A stretch of 64,000 nucleotides of DNA from CAIYQJ01 sp963717255. Its GTDB lineage: Bacteria > Chloroflexota > Limnocylindria > Limnocylindrales > CSP1-4. Within the stretch, counting starts at the first letter, position 1; each line of letters starts with the position of its first letter. The translations under genes and the position numbers were made by a program. Of the stretch, positions 1 through 8,844 are shown piece by piece. The stretch lies in assembly GCA_963717255.1 (NCBI GenBank), contig CAVQVT010000005.1, positions 124,001 through 188,000 on the forward strand, written 5' to 3'. Under the pieces are notes generated by a model, which was given only the letters and a program-made list of their open reading frames with translations, was not told where the DNA came from and did not search any database.

Positions 1-1
1 G

Positions 2-1180
2 ATCCCGGGCGCCCTGGTCGTTCTCGTCCTCGGGATCGCGGGGGCGAAGGCCCTGGACCTCGACTCGTACGGCGTGAGCCTCGTCGGCCAGATCGCGACC
101 GGGATCGGCAAGCCGGGGATCCCCGAGGTGCCCCTGGGCGCATTGCCGGCGCTCCTGCTGGGAGCCACCGGGATCGTCTTCCTCGCGATCGGCGAGACCG
201 TCGGCGTGGGCCGCTCCTTCGCGGACAAGCACCGGTACGAGATCGACCCGGACCAGGAGCTCATCGCCCTGGGCGCGTCCAACCTGTCGTCGGGCTTCTT
301 CGGCGGCTTCGCGGTGGACGCGAGCCTGTCGCAGACGGCCACCGCGGAAGGCGCCGGCGCCCGGACCCAGCTGTCGTCGCTCATCACCTCCGGGCTGATC
401 CTCGCGACGGCCCTGATCCTGGCGCCGATCTTCACCGACCTGCCGAACGCCGTCCTGGGTGCGATCGTCATCGCCGCGGCGCTCGGCCTCATGGACTGGA
501 AGGAGATGCGCCGCTACTGGCGCTGGCGGCGGACCGACTTCGTCGTCGCCGTCGCGGCGCTCGCGGGGGTCGTCGCCTTCGGCGTCCTGCCCGGGCTCCT
601 CGTCGCCGTCGTGCTGTCCGTCTCGTTCCTCCTGTACCGCGCGAGCAGGCCGTATGTCGCGACGCTGGGGACGCTGCCGGGCCCGGAACGGACGTTCGGC
701 GACCTCGCCCGCCACCCGGACGCCGCCCCCGTGACCGGGATCGTCGTCGTCCGGGTGGACGCGCCGCTCTACTTCTTCAACGCGAACGTCGCGCACGCGC
801 AGATCCTGCGACTGGTGGACGCGCCGGACCCGCGGCCGCGCGCCGTCGTCATCGACCTGGCCGCGACGGGCGACCTCGACGTCACGACGGCGGACATGGT
901 CGGCGGGCTCGTCCGCGACATGCAGGAGCGGGCCGTGGCGCTCGCGTTCGCCCAGGTGCGCGGGCCGGTCCGCGACCGGCTGCGGCGGACGGGCCTCACC
1001 GAGGCGATCGGCGAGGGGCGGATCTACGCGTCGGTGGGCGCGGCCGTCGATGGGCTCGAGCGGGAGCTGGCGCTCGAGGTGCCGACGGGCGGCCCCGAGG
1101 TGCCGACGGGCGGCCCCGAGGTGCCGACGGGCGGCCCCGAGGTGCCGACGGGCGAGCCCGAGGTACCCACCGGAGCCTGA
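2..1180 (+). CDS. SulP family anion permease with C-terminal STAS domain, 5' truncated by the window
   Basis: The reading frame is open from the window edge, so the N-terminal half of the permease lies outside. What remains holds the last transmembrane helices of a SulP (sulfate/bicarbonate-type) transporter, with the family's typical run around VGRSFADKHRYEIDPDQE and ALGASNLSSGFFGGF. A cytoplasmic STAS domain follows (about residues 215-340 of the visible part, VVVRVDAPLYFFNANVAH and a later VIDLAATGDLDVTTADM). The protein ends in a low-complexity tail of five heptads (EVPTGGP) absent from normal SulP proteins. The substrate cannot be told from sequence. Its stop lies just before a strong stem-loop and a convergent gene. 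Family assignment is firm; specificity is unknown. Confidence 0.9.
   Translation: MPGALVVLVLGIAGAKALDLDSYGVSLVGQIATGIGKPGIPEVPLGALPALLLGATGIVFLAIGETVGVGRSFADKHRYEIDPDQELIALGASNLSSGFFGGFAVDASLSQTATAEGAGARTQLSSLITSGLILATALILAPIFTDLPNAVLGAIVIAAALGLMDWKEMRRYWRWRRTDFVVAVAALAGVVAFGVLPGLLVAVVLSVSFLLYRASRPYVATLGTLPGPERTFGDLARHPDAAPVTGIVVVRVDAPLYFFNANVAHAQILRLVDAPDPRPRAVVIDLAATGDLDVTTADMVGGLVRDMQERAVALAFAQVRGPVRDRLRRTGLTEAIGEGRIYASVGAAVDGLERELALEVPTGGPEVPTGGPEVPTGGPEVPTGEPEVPTGA
1076..1180 (+). repeat. 21-bp tandem repeat encoding EVPTGGP heptads
   Basis: Five units of 21 bases, in frame with the SulP gene. The first three are identical, the fourth differs by one codon (GEP) and the fifth is degenerate and contains the stop codon. 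The near-identity at DNA level points to recent slippage expansion. Confidence 0.95.
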
Positions 1181-1181
1181 G

Positions 1182-1200
1182 GGCCCGGGTCTCCCGGGCC
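1182..1200. terminator. Stem-loop between convergent genes
   Basis: Perfect 8-bp stem GGCCCGGG/CCCGGGCC with a 3-base loop, placed between the SulP stop (1180) and the stop of the opposing membrane protein (1216). It has no T-run, as is usual in very GC-rich genomes. It could serve both strands. Confidence 0.55.
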
Positions 1201-1215
1201 GGAGGGCTCGGTCGC

Positions 1216-2416
1216 CTACGCGCCGTGCGCCTTCGCCCTGAGCTCCGCGGTCGTCGGCAGCATCGGCTTCCCGCGTCGCGCCACCTTCAGCAGGATCCAG
1301 GCGAGCGGGATCGGCAGGAACCAGAAGTAGAGGCGGTAGAGGAAGACGCCGGCCGTGATCGCGGCGTTGTACTGGTCGCCGGCGATCATGGTGAAGCCGG
1401 TGATGAACAGCAGCTCCGGGACGCCCGCTCCGCCGGGCGAGAGCGGGATGATCGTGATGACCATGACGAGGGCGTAGACGGCGAAGACCTCTCCCGGGCT
1501 GAGCGCCAATTCCGGGACGCCGCACATCCGGAGCGCCACGATGAGGACGATCGCCCAGACGAACTGCGAGGCGACCGCGATCGCGATCGACGCGAGCCCC
1601 CTCTGCCTGATCACCGCGCCGAGCTGGTCCCGGAAGCGATGGATCGCCCCGTCGACGTTCGGGACGTCCTTCCGCCCGAGCCGGCGCATGACCCAGCCGG
1701 CGAGCGCCTGCCCCTTCGTGCCCAACCAGTCCGCGACCCGCTCGGACCGGACGACCGCGACGATGAGACCGGTGGCGACGAAGAACGCGATGACGCTGAT
1801 GATGGCGATGGTCCACGCCCGACCCGCGCTCTCGGTACTCGGCAACCCGTCGGTGAGGGCGAGCGCGCCGACGGCGATCACGGGGAGCGCGAGCCTGCTG
1901 AGCTCGTTGACGATGCCGTAGAGGGCGATCCCGGAGGTGGCCGGGATGTTCGCCGATCCCCCACCCGCGGACGATGACCCAGAGGACCCCCATGTTCCAC
2001 GGGCCGAAGGGGATGCTCGCGCCGATGCCGGCGAGGATGAGCCACGACTCCGGCCCGTGGAGGATCGACAGCCTCGGGATGAGCGCGCAGAAGATGAGGC
2101 CGCTCACGAGCCAGGCGATCGCGCCGAGGGCGGAGATGATGACGACCTGGTCCGGCGTGAGCGCCTGGAATGCCGCGATGACGTCGCTGTAGTTGACGCC
2201 GGTCGCCGGCAGGATGACGCCGAAGACGACGATGAGGACGCCGACGATGAGGCCGGACCGCATGAGAGCGGCTCGGCGGCTCGGCGGGGCTGCGGCGGCA
2301 GCGGCCTCGGTCACCGTCTCGGCCGCAGACGGTGCTGCGGCCGAGGCCGCAGTCGGACCGGTCGCCACGTCCGGGACCACGTCAGGACCGTCCACGCCGG
2401 GTCCGTTCTCGACCAT
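1216..2416 (-). CDS. UPF0104/LPG-synthase-type flippase-like membrane protein, frameshifted
   Basis: Two adjacent reading frames together give one protein of about 400 residues of the lysylphosphatidylglycerol synthase transmembrane (UPF0104) family. The first frame runs from ATG 2416 (preceded by GGGAGGCGAGC) through LMRSGLIVGVLIVVFGV and GPWNMGVLWVIVRGWG. The second continues SANIPATSGIALYGIVNELSRLAL and ends at 1216. The switch falls in a run of five Cs (1958-1962), and the total length is one base over a multiple of three. The family forms polytopic inner-membrane proteins thought to move or build lipids; the substrate here is unknown. A 50-residue Ala/Pro-rich N-terminal extension precedes the first helix. 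I read the split as a one-base consensus error rather than a real pseudogene. Confidence 0.75.
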
Positions 2417-2442
2417 GCTCGCCTCCCTCGGTGTCTGGGGTG

Positions 2443-2448
2443 AGACTA
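2443..2448 (-). promoter_or_regulatory. Putative -10 element TAGTCT of the UPF0104-type gene
   Basis: TAGTCT on the minus strand, about 27 bases before the ATG at 2416, with a possible -35 (TCGACG) 18 bases further up. A Shine-Dalgarno lies between this element and the start codon. Confidence 0.4.
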
Positions 2449-2581
2449 GCGGTCCCGACGGTCCCGCGTCGAGGATGTGCGCGCGACGACGCACCCCGGC
2501 CGCGGTGAGGTCGGGCCGAGGCCGGACGACCCGGCCCGGGAGACCCTGTCACGGATCGGCAGCCGATGCGTCAGAGTGGGC

Positions 2582-3265
2582 ATGATGACGTATCACCCCC
2601 CCTCACCCGGAGGCACGGACGCCTCCCGGTCCCCGCGCACCGATCCGTCCGCCGGCGGACGCGGTGCGATGCCCGGGGCATCACCGCTCGTCGCCGGCGC
2701 CGTCGCCGGCGAGCAGGCTCCGGCGACCGTCGTCGATCTGCTCGACGCGCACGGAGCCGAGATCTACCGCCACCTCCGGCGGCTCTCGCCGACCGCGGAG
2801 GATGCGGCCGACCTGCACCAGGAGACGTTCCTCCGGGCGCACCGGGCGTGGCCACGACTCCCGCCCGACGCGAACCACCGCGCGTGGCTGCACCGGATCG
2901 CCGCGAACGTCGCGATCGACGCGCACCGACGACGGGAGGCCCGGCCCGCCGCGGCGACCGCGACGGGCGCCGGCGGCCCTGTCGTGCGCGACCCGTCTCC
3001 GGCCGCGGAGCCGGCTGCCGGACCACACGCCGACCCCGCCGCTCGCGCGGAGGCGGCCGAGCTTCGCGCGGCCGTGCGTTCTGCGCTGGGGTCGCTGCCG
3101 GCGCGCGAGCGGACCGCGGTCGCCGCCCGCGTCCTGGACGGCTCGGACTACGCGGACGTCGCGGCCATGCTCGACTGCACCGACGAGAACGCCCGCCAGC
3201 TCGTGAGCCGCGGCCTCCGCCGGCTCCGCGTGGCGCTGGCGCCCCACCTGGAGACCGACCGATGA
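2582..3265 (+). CDS. ECF-type sigma-70 family RNA polymerase sigma factor
   Basis: A 227-residue protein with sigma region 2 (about residues 50-115: YRHLRRLSPTAEDAADLHQETFLRAHRAWPRL is the region 2.2-2.4 pattern, followed by HRAWLHRIAANVAIDAHRRR). A 50-residue Ala/Pro-rich linker separates this from region 4 (LPARERTAVAARVLDGSDYADVAAMLDC, then a helix ending RGLRRLR). It would direct core polymerase to a small regulon. Its stop codon overlaps the ATG of the alkyltransferase gene (ATGA at 3262), so the two are translationally coupled. The start is uncertain: two ATGs at 2582/2585 and one at 2669 are all compatible with a full region 2. No anti-sigma gene is adjacent. Confidence 0.85.
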   Translation: MMTYHPPSPGGTDASRSPRTDPSAGGRGAMPGASPLVAGAVAGEQAPATVVDLLDAHGAEIYRHLRRLSPTAEDAADLHQETFLRAHRAWPRLPPDANHRAWLHRIAANVAIDAHRRREARPAAATATGAGGPVVRDPSPAAEPAAGPHADPAARAEAAELRAAVRSALGSLPARERTAVAARVLDGSDYADVAAMLDCTDENARQLVSRGLRRLRVALAPHLETDR

Positions 3266-4045
3266 ACCCGCGAACCCACGTCCAGGCTCCCGATCCGCTC
3301 GAGGCGCTGCTCCAGGCCGGGGACCCCCTCCCCGACCCCGCCGCGCTCGCCTCCGAGACCGCGGGCGCGCAGGCCCGGACCCGGGCTGCGCTCGTCGACG
3401 CCGCGGCGACCGGTGACGCGGCGGCGCCAGGCACTTTCGCGACCCCCCGGGCTGCCGCCCCGCCGGACCCGCCCGTCGCCGTCCATGCGGTCTACGCCGC
3501 CCCGTGGGGGCCCGTCCATCTCGCCGCCGGCGAGCACGGGCTCGTCGCGGTCAGCCTGCGCCAGCCCCAGGCCGAGTTCGTCGGCGACGTCGCGAAGCGG
3601 CTCCACGGCCGTGTCGCCGCGACGTCGGACCCGGACGTCCCGGCCGCCTGGCTCGCGACGATCGGCCGGACCGTCGCCGAGCTCGACGAGTATTTCGCCG
3701 GCCGGCGCACGACCTTCGACATCCCGGTGGACCTCGCGGGACTCTCCGACGTGGGACAGGGCGGTCCTCGGCGGTGCCGCGCGCCTCCGCTACGGCGAGG
3801 TGACGTCGTACGGGCGGCTCGCCCGGATGATCGGGCGCCCGGGCGCGGCGCGGGCGGTGGGCGGCGCGCTCGGGCGGAACCCGGTCCCGATCGTGGTCCC
3901 CTGCCACCGGATCCTTGCCGGAGACGGGACGCTCGGCGGGTACGGCGGCGGCTGGACGGGCGCCCGCGAGGACATGCTCGCGATCAAGTCTTCACTGCTC
4001 GCGCGCGAGGGCGTGCGCGTGCCGGCTGCGATCCTCGTGGGCTGA
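3262..4045 (+). CDS. ogt: Methylated-DNA--protein-cysteine S-methyltransferase (MGMT/Ogt), frameshifted
   Basis: O6-alkylguanine-DNA alkyltransferase that moves the alkyl group from DNA to its own cysteine. The active-site motif VPCHRI is present, followed by GGYGGG and a conserved upstream YGEVTSYGRLA helix-turn-helix segment. Residues 1-75 form an extra Ala/Pro-rich N-terminal region absent from normal Ogt. The usual N-terminal domain follows (GPVHLAAGEHGLVAVSL, then ELDEYFAGRRTTFDIPVDL). The frame changes by one base near a GGG run (3753-3755), between LSDV and RAVLGGAARLRYGE, and the total length is one base over a multiple of three. It starts in an ATGA overlap with the sigma factor gene. 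Without the extra base the protein would be about 260 residues. Confidence 0.85.
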
Positions 4046-4057
4046 GGGAGGGAGCCG

Positions 4058-4999
4058 ATGCTCGGGGTCTGGCGGCTGCAGCTCCTCCGCGAGGTGGGCC
4101 GCCGCGGCACGATCCGCGCCGCGGCGGCCGCGATGTCGGTCACGCCGTCGGCCGTCAGCCAGCAGCTCCGGATCCTGGAAGCCGAGGCGGGCGTGCCCCT
4201 GCTCGAGCCTCACGGCCGGCTCGTGCGGCTCACCGAGGCCGGCGAGATGCTCGTCCGGCACGCGGACGTGATCACCGCGGCGATCGTGGCGGCGGAGTCC
4301 GAGCTCGCCGCGACGCGAGACGACATCGTGGGGACGCTCCGGATCGCGGCGTTCCCCACCGCCGCCCGGGCGCTCATCCCGGGCGTCATCGCCGAGCTGG
4401 GTCGGGCGCACCCCCGCCTGCGCCTGACGCTGCGCGACCTCGAGACGGACGAGAGCCTGACGGCACTGCGGCTGGACGAGGTGGACCTCGCCCTCGTGGA
4501 CGAGTACGACGACGTCACGCGGGTCCGGGAGCCGGGCATCGATCTGCTCGACCTGATGGAGGACCCGCTCTACGTGGCGGTGCCGCCGGACCTCGTGCCG
4601 CGCGACCTGGAGCCGGCGCCCGGCGCGCCCGGCGTCGGGCCCGGCGCGGCAGTCGACCGGACCGTTCCGCTCGCACGCCTGGCCGGCGCCCCGTGGATCA
4701 TGGACACGGAGACCAGCACCATCTACCGCGCCGTGCTGCGGCACTTCCGGCGCGCCGGGTTCGAACCCGTGGTCCGCTCGAACTGTCGCGACTACAGCGT
4801 GATCATCGCCCTCGTCGAGGCGGGCCTGGGCGCGGCGGTCCTGCCGGGCCTGGCGCTCCGCGAACGGCAGGTGCGGGCCGTGGTCGTGCCGCTCGATCCG
4901 CCGCTCCACCGACGCGTCATGGTGGCGCTGAAGCCGGAGCGGCGAGCGCATCCGGCCGTCGCCGCGATGCTCGCGGCCCTCACGCTGCCGGCGGTCTGA
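4058..4999 (+). CDS. LysR family transcriptional regulator
   Basis: A 313-residue regulator. The N-terminal winged helix-turn-helix is clear (residues 1-60: LQLLREVGRRGTIRAAAAAM, then SVTPSAVSQQLRILEAEAGV). The LysR substrate-binding fold follows (from about residue 88, GTLRIAAFPTAARALIPGVI). The ATG at 4058 has a strong GGGAGGGAG upstream. It sits 12 bases after the alkyltransferase stop and 153 bases before the aminotransferase, so it may control the aminotransferase-transketolase pair. The effector is unknown. In the 5000-5152 gap I see only a weak TAGCCT (5018-5023) that could act as a -10. Confidence 0.92.
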   Translation: MLGVWRLQLLREVGRRGTIRAAAAAMSVTPSAVSQQLRILEAEAGVPLLEPHGRLVRLTEAGEMLVRHADVITAAIVAAESELAATRDDIVGTLRIAAFPTAARALIPGVIAELGRAHPRLRLTLRDLETDESLTALRLDEVDLALVDEYDDVTRVREPGIDLLDLMEDPLYVAVPPDLVPRDLEPAPGAPGVGPGAAVDRTVPLARLAGAPWIMDTETSTIYRAVLRHFRRAGFEPVVRSNCRDYSVIIALVEAGLGAAVLPGLALRERQVRAVVVPLDPPLHRRVMVALKPERRAHPAVAAMLAALTLPAV

Positions 5000-5152
5000 G
5001 GGGGACTCGAGAACGTGTAGCCTGGCTGAACGGACAGCGTAGAAAGACGCGCTTGACGTTATCTGTCGCCGGGGCGATGGTCGTCGGTGGCGCCGATCGA
5101 CAGCGCGCGAGATCGCTCGCGCCGGTCCCGCCGTGGTCGGAGGGATCCCGTC

Positions 5153-6343
5153 ATGCGGCTCGCGAGCAGGATGCAGTCGATCGGCACGGAGACGGCATTC
5201 GAGGCCGCCGCCCGCGCCCGCGCGCTGGAGGCGACCGGCCGGAGCGTCATCCACCTGGAGATCGGCGAGCCGGACTTCGACACGCCGGCGAACATCCGGG
5301 AGGCGGCCAAGCGCGCGCTCGACGCCGGCCGGACCCACTACCCGCCGTTCCCGGGCATCCCCGAGCTGCGCGCGGCCATCGCCGCCGACACCGCCCTCCG
5401 CCGCGGCTTCGAGCCCGATCCGGCGAACGTCTTCGTCACGGTCGGCGGCAAGGGCGTCATGTACTACGCGATCCTCGCCCTGGTCGACCCGGGCGACGAG
5501 GTCATCGTCCCCGATCCGGGTTACCCCATCTACGAGTCGGTCACCCGCTTCGTGGGCGGGACGGCGGTCCCGATCCCGATCCGGCAGGAGAACGACTTCC
5601 GGCTCGACACGGACGAGCTCGCGTCGCTCGTCACGTCACGGACGAAGCTGATCGTCATCAACTCGCCGGCGAACCCCACCGGTGGCGTGCTGACGGCCGA
5701 GGACCTGCGGCGCATCTCCGAGATCGCGATCGAGCGCGACCTCGTCGTCCTCTCCGACGAGATCTACTCGCGGATCCTGTACGACGGCGAGGAGCACACC
5801 TCGATCGCGGCGCTCCCCGGGATGGCCGAGCGGACGATCGTGCTCGACGGCTTCAGCAAGACATACGCGATGACCGGCTGGCGCCTCGGGTACGGCATCG
5901 TCCCCGGGTGGCTGGGCCACGGGTTCGGGCGCCTGCTCATCAACTCGGTCTCCGGCGCGACGACGTTCGCGCAGGACGGCGCGGTCGAGGCCCTGACCGG
6001 CCCACAGGACGCGGTGGACGCGATGGTCGAGGAGTTCCGCGCGCGGCGCGACCTCGTCGTGGACGGTCTCAACGCGATCCCGGGCGTCTCGTGCCTCCGA
6101 CCGAGGGGCGCGTTCTACGTCTTCCCGGAGATCTCCGGGACGGGGGTGGACGGCGCGACGCTCGCCGACATGCTGCTGCAGGAGACCGGCGTCTCCGTCC
6201 TCGCGGGGACGGCGTTCGGCGGCGTGGGGACGAGCCACATCCGGCTCTCCTACGCGAACTCGCGCGAGAACATCGCCGAGGCGCTCCGCCGGATGCGCAC
6301 CGTGATCGAGCCACTGGTCGCGAGCGGGACGGGCTCCCGATGA
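5153..6343 (+). CDS. PLP-dependent aminotransferase, class I/II (aspartate aminotransferase-like)
   Basis: A fold-type I aminotransferase of 396 residues. The PLP-binding lysine lies in DGFSKTYAMTGWRLGY (around residue 235). Other family marks are NSPANPTGGV, LSDEIYSRILYDG and the C-terminal arginine in SHIRLSYANS that binds the substrate carboxylate. It resembles the aspartate/aromatic Ia-gamma group, but the exact amino acid is not decidable. I chose the ATG at 5153 because GGAGGG precedes it by 8 bases; an in-frame ATG at 5087 would add 22 Arg-rich residues. Its stop overlaps the transketolase start (ATGA), an unusual pairing. Confidence 0.9.
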   Translation: MRLASRMQSIGTETAFEAAARARALEATGRSVIHLEIGEPDFDTPANIREAAKRALDAGRTHYPPFPGIPELRAAIAADTALRRGFEPDPANVFVTVGGKGVMYYAILALVDPGDEVIVPDPGYPIYESVTRFVGGTAVPIPIRQENDFRLDTDELASLVTSRTKLIVINSPANPTGGVLTAEDLRRISEIAIERDLVVLSDEIYSRILYDGEEHTSIAALPGMAERTIVLDGFSKTYAMTGWRLGYGIVPGWLGHGFGRLLINSVSGATTFAQDGAVEALTGPQDAVDAMVEEFRARRDLVVDGLNAIPGVSCLRPRGAFYVFPEISGTGVDGATLADMLLQETGVSVLAGTAFGGVGTSHIRLSYANSRENIAEALRRMRTVIEPLVASGTGSR

Positions 6344-8763
6344 GCGGGGTCGTGGAGGCGGGCGCGCCGGGCACCGCGGCCGGCGCCGGCACGGCGGGAG
6401 CCCCGGTGGCCGACGGGGAGGTCGATCGCCTCTTCGCCACCGCGCAGGCCGACTTCGACCGCTGGGAGGTCCTGAAGGACGTCGTCGACGAGTGCATGGA
6501 CCTCGCCCTCAACGACCGCCAGTCGGGGCACCCGGGCGGGTCGCACTCCAAGGTCCACATGCTCCTCGCGCTCATGCTCTCGGGCGCGATGCGCTGGGAC
6601 GTCCGGCGCCCGTGGCTGCGGTTCGCCGACCGGTTCGTCCTCTCCGCCGGGCACACGGTCCCGGCGGTCTACTCGATCCTCGCCGTCCTCAACGAGAGCC
6701 TCCGTGCTCGCGTGGACCTCGACGGCGACGAGCGCTTCGCCTTCCCGGATGATGGCCGCTGGGCGCTGACGGCCGACTGGCTGCTGCGCCTCCGCCGCCG
6801 GGACGGGTTGCCCGGGCACGCCGAGATGGCGGGCCGGACGCTCTTCTTCAAGGCGAACACCGGGCCGTCCGGGCACGGCATGCCGGTCGCCGCGGGCGAG
6901 GCGCTCGCCCTGCGCATGGCGGGCGCGGGCGAGGTGAAGGTCTTCGTCGTCGAGGGCGAGGGCGGCCTCACGCCCGGGGCCACGCACGAGACGAAGAACA
7001 ACGCGTGGGGCCTCGGCCTCTCCAACCTCGTCTTCCTGGTGGACTGGAACGACTTCGGGATCGACGGGCGGCCCGCGTCGAGCGTGATCCCCGGCGGGCC
7101 CGCCGACTGGTTCGCGCCGTACGGCTGGCGTGTGAACGGCACCGAGGATGGCATGAGCTGGGGCCCCGTCACGCACGCCGTCCTGGAGGCTGCGCGCGGC
7201 GCCGACCCGGGCGTGCCGTCGATCGCGTGGTTCCGGACACAGAAGGGCCGCGGCTACGGGAAGTCCGGTGCGGCGAGCCATGGGACGCCCTGGCCGCGCC
7301 ACGCCCCCGAGTTCTGGGCGGTTCGCAAGGACTTCATGGCCCGCTACGACGTCGCCTACGACGGCGTGGACGAGACCGCGCCCGCCGACCCGGCCGAGCG
7401 CACCGCCCAGGCGGCGCGCAACCTGGACGTCGCCCTCTCGGTCCTCCGCCGGGACCCGGCGCTCGTGCGCTGGCTCTCCGACCGGCTCCTGGCCATCGCC
7501 GAGAGCGTGCCCGAGAACATCGCCGGCTTCCGGCTAGGGAGTGCATCGCAGGGTGTCTTCTCCGACGCGCGCCTCTTCGACCCGTCCGCCTACCCGGCGA
7601 CGATGTGGAAGCAGCCGGGGGAGAGCGCCCCGAACCGGGCCGGCCTCGCCGCCTGGGCCGGCTGGGTGAACGCCACCGCGCTCCGCGATCACGGGCGGCC
7701 CCTGTTCGTCGCGGCCTCCGCCGACCTCGCCGAGTCCACCAACCTCGCGGGGTTCGGCCACGGCTTCGCCGGCGAGACCGGCGGTGGCTGGTACGAGCGT
7801 GACGCGAACCCGACCGGCTCGCTCCTCCCCACGGAGATCACGGAGTTCACGAACGCCGGCATGCTCGCCGGCCTCGCGTCGGTGAACCTCGCCGAGGACC
7901 CGTTCACCGACTTCGACGGGTACTGGGGCGCGATGAGCACGTACGGCTCGTTCAGCTACCTCAAGTACGGCCCGCTCCGCCTCTTCAGCCAGCTGGCCCA
8001 GGACGCCGACCTCAAGGTCGGCCGCCTCCTGTACGTCGCCGGCCATTCCGGCCCGGAGACGGCCGAGGACAGCCGGACGCACTTCGGGATCTTCGAGCCG
8101 GGCGTCATGCAGCTCTTCCCGAAGGGGCACGTCGTCGAGCTCCACCCCTGGGAGTACAACGAGGTTCCGGTCCTGCTCGCCGCCGCGTTCGCCACGGACG
8201 TGCCGATCGTGGTCCTCCACCTCACGCGCCCGCCCATCGCGATCCCCGATCGCGAGGCGCTCGGGATGCCGTCGCATCTCGAGGCGGCGCGCGGCGCGTA
8301 CGTGCTGCGCGACTTCCGGCCGGGCGAGCCGCGCGGCGGGACCGTCTTCGTCCGCGGCACGATGTCCACCCAGAACCTCGTCGCGCTCTTCCCGGAGCTC
8401 GACCGACGCGCGCTCAACGTGCGGGTCGTGGCGGCCGAGAGCGAGGAGCTCTTCCGGCGCCAGGACACCGCGTACCGCGACGCGGTGGCGTCGGAGGCGG
8501 ACCGGCTCGACGCGATGGTCGTGACGAACGGCGCGGTCCGGCTCATGCGCGACTGGGCGTCCGGCCCGGCCGTCGAGGACTACTCCGTGGGCGCCGACTG
8601 GGACGACCGGTGGCGGACGGGCGGGTCAGTGGACGAGGTCATCGAGGAGGCGCACCTGGACCAGGGGCACATCGTCGCGGCGATCGAACGGTTCGTGAGG
8701 GAGCGGCCTCAGCGGCTCGAGCGGATCCGGTCGGCGCTGGCGTCGGTCGCCGGCGGGGGCTGA
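6340..8763 (+). CDS. Transketolase-like thiamine diphosphate enzyme
   Basis: An 807-residue ThDP-dependent enzyme laid out like transketolase: an N-terminal ThDP domain (about residues 45-330: SGHPGGSHSKVHMLLAL, GHTVPAVYSILA, a GEGG...KNNAWGL cofactor segment), a pyrimidine-binding domain (about 430-620: LFVAASADLAESTNLAGF, EFTNAGMLAGLASVN) and a C-terminal domain. It exceeds the usual 620-700 residues, with about 40 extra N-terminal residues. The cofactor motif reads GEGG rather than the classical GDG. It may therefore be a divergent transketolase or a related 2-oxoacid or phosphoketolase-like enzyme acting on sugar phosphates. It is translated in an ATGA overlap behind the aminotransferase. 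Confidence 0.8.
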   Translation: MSGVVEAGAPGTAAGAGTAGAPVADGEVDRLFATAQADFDRWEVLKDVVDECMDLALNDRQSGHPGGSHSKVHMLLALMLSGAMRWDVRRPWLRFADRFVLSAGHTVPAVYSILAVLNESLRARVDLDGDERFAFPDDGRWALTADWLLRLRRRDGLPGHAEMAGRTLFFKANTGPSGHGMPVAAGEALALRMAGAGEVKVFVVEGEGGLTPGATHETKNNAWGLGLSNLVFLVDWNDFGIDGRPASSVIPGGPADWFAPYGWRVNGTEDGMSWGPVTHAVLEAARGADPGVPSIAWFRTQKGRGYGKSGAASHGTPWPRHAPEFWAVRKDFMARYDVAYDGVDETAPADPAERTAQAARNLDVALSVLRRDPALVRWLSDRLLAIAESVPENIAGFRLGSASQGVFSDARLFDPSAYPATMWKQPGESAPNRAGLAAWAGWVNATALRDHGRPLFVAASADLAESTNLAGFGHGFAGETGGGWYERDANPTGSLLPTEITEFTNAGMLAGLASVNLAEDPFTDFDGYWGAMSTYGSFSYLKYGPLRLFSQLAQDADLKVGRLLYVAGHSGPETAEDSRTHFGIFEPGVMQLFPKGHVVELHPWEYNEVPVLLAAAFATDVPIVVLHLTRPPIAIPDREALGMPSHLEAARGAYVLRDFRPGEPRGGTVFVRGTMSTQNLVALFPELDRRALNVRVVAAESEELFRRQDTAYRDAVASEADRLDAMVVTNGAVRLMRDWASGPAVEDYSVGADWDDRWRTGGSVDEVIEEAHLDQGHIVAAIERFVRERPQRLERIRSALASVAGGG

Positions 8764-8764
8764 C

Positions 8765-8788
8765 CCTCCTCCCCACGGCCCGAGGAGG
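8765..8788. terminator. Possible terminator stem between convergent genes
   Basis: CCTCCTC/GAGGAGG, a 7-bp stem with a 10-base loop, directly after the transketolase stop and before the opposing gene that ends at 8845. Confidence 0.4.
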
Positions 8789-8844
8789 CTCGGCCCGGCC
8801 TGCCGGATCCGCGCGCGGCGCTCACGGGGCCCCTGGGCGGACGC

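Noticed and set aside
2566..8763. One open frame of more than 2000 codons spanning the sigma factor, alkyltransferase, LysR, aminotransferase and transketolase region
   Set aside because: Only its first alkyltransferase part and the transketolase part are true coding sense; the rest is Arg/Pro-rich shadow of genes in other frames, a result of few stop codons at high GC.
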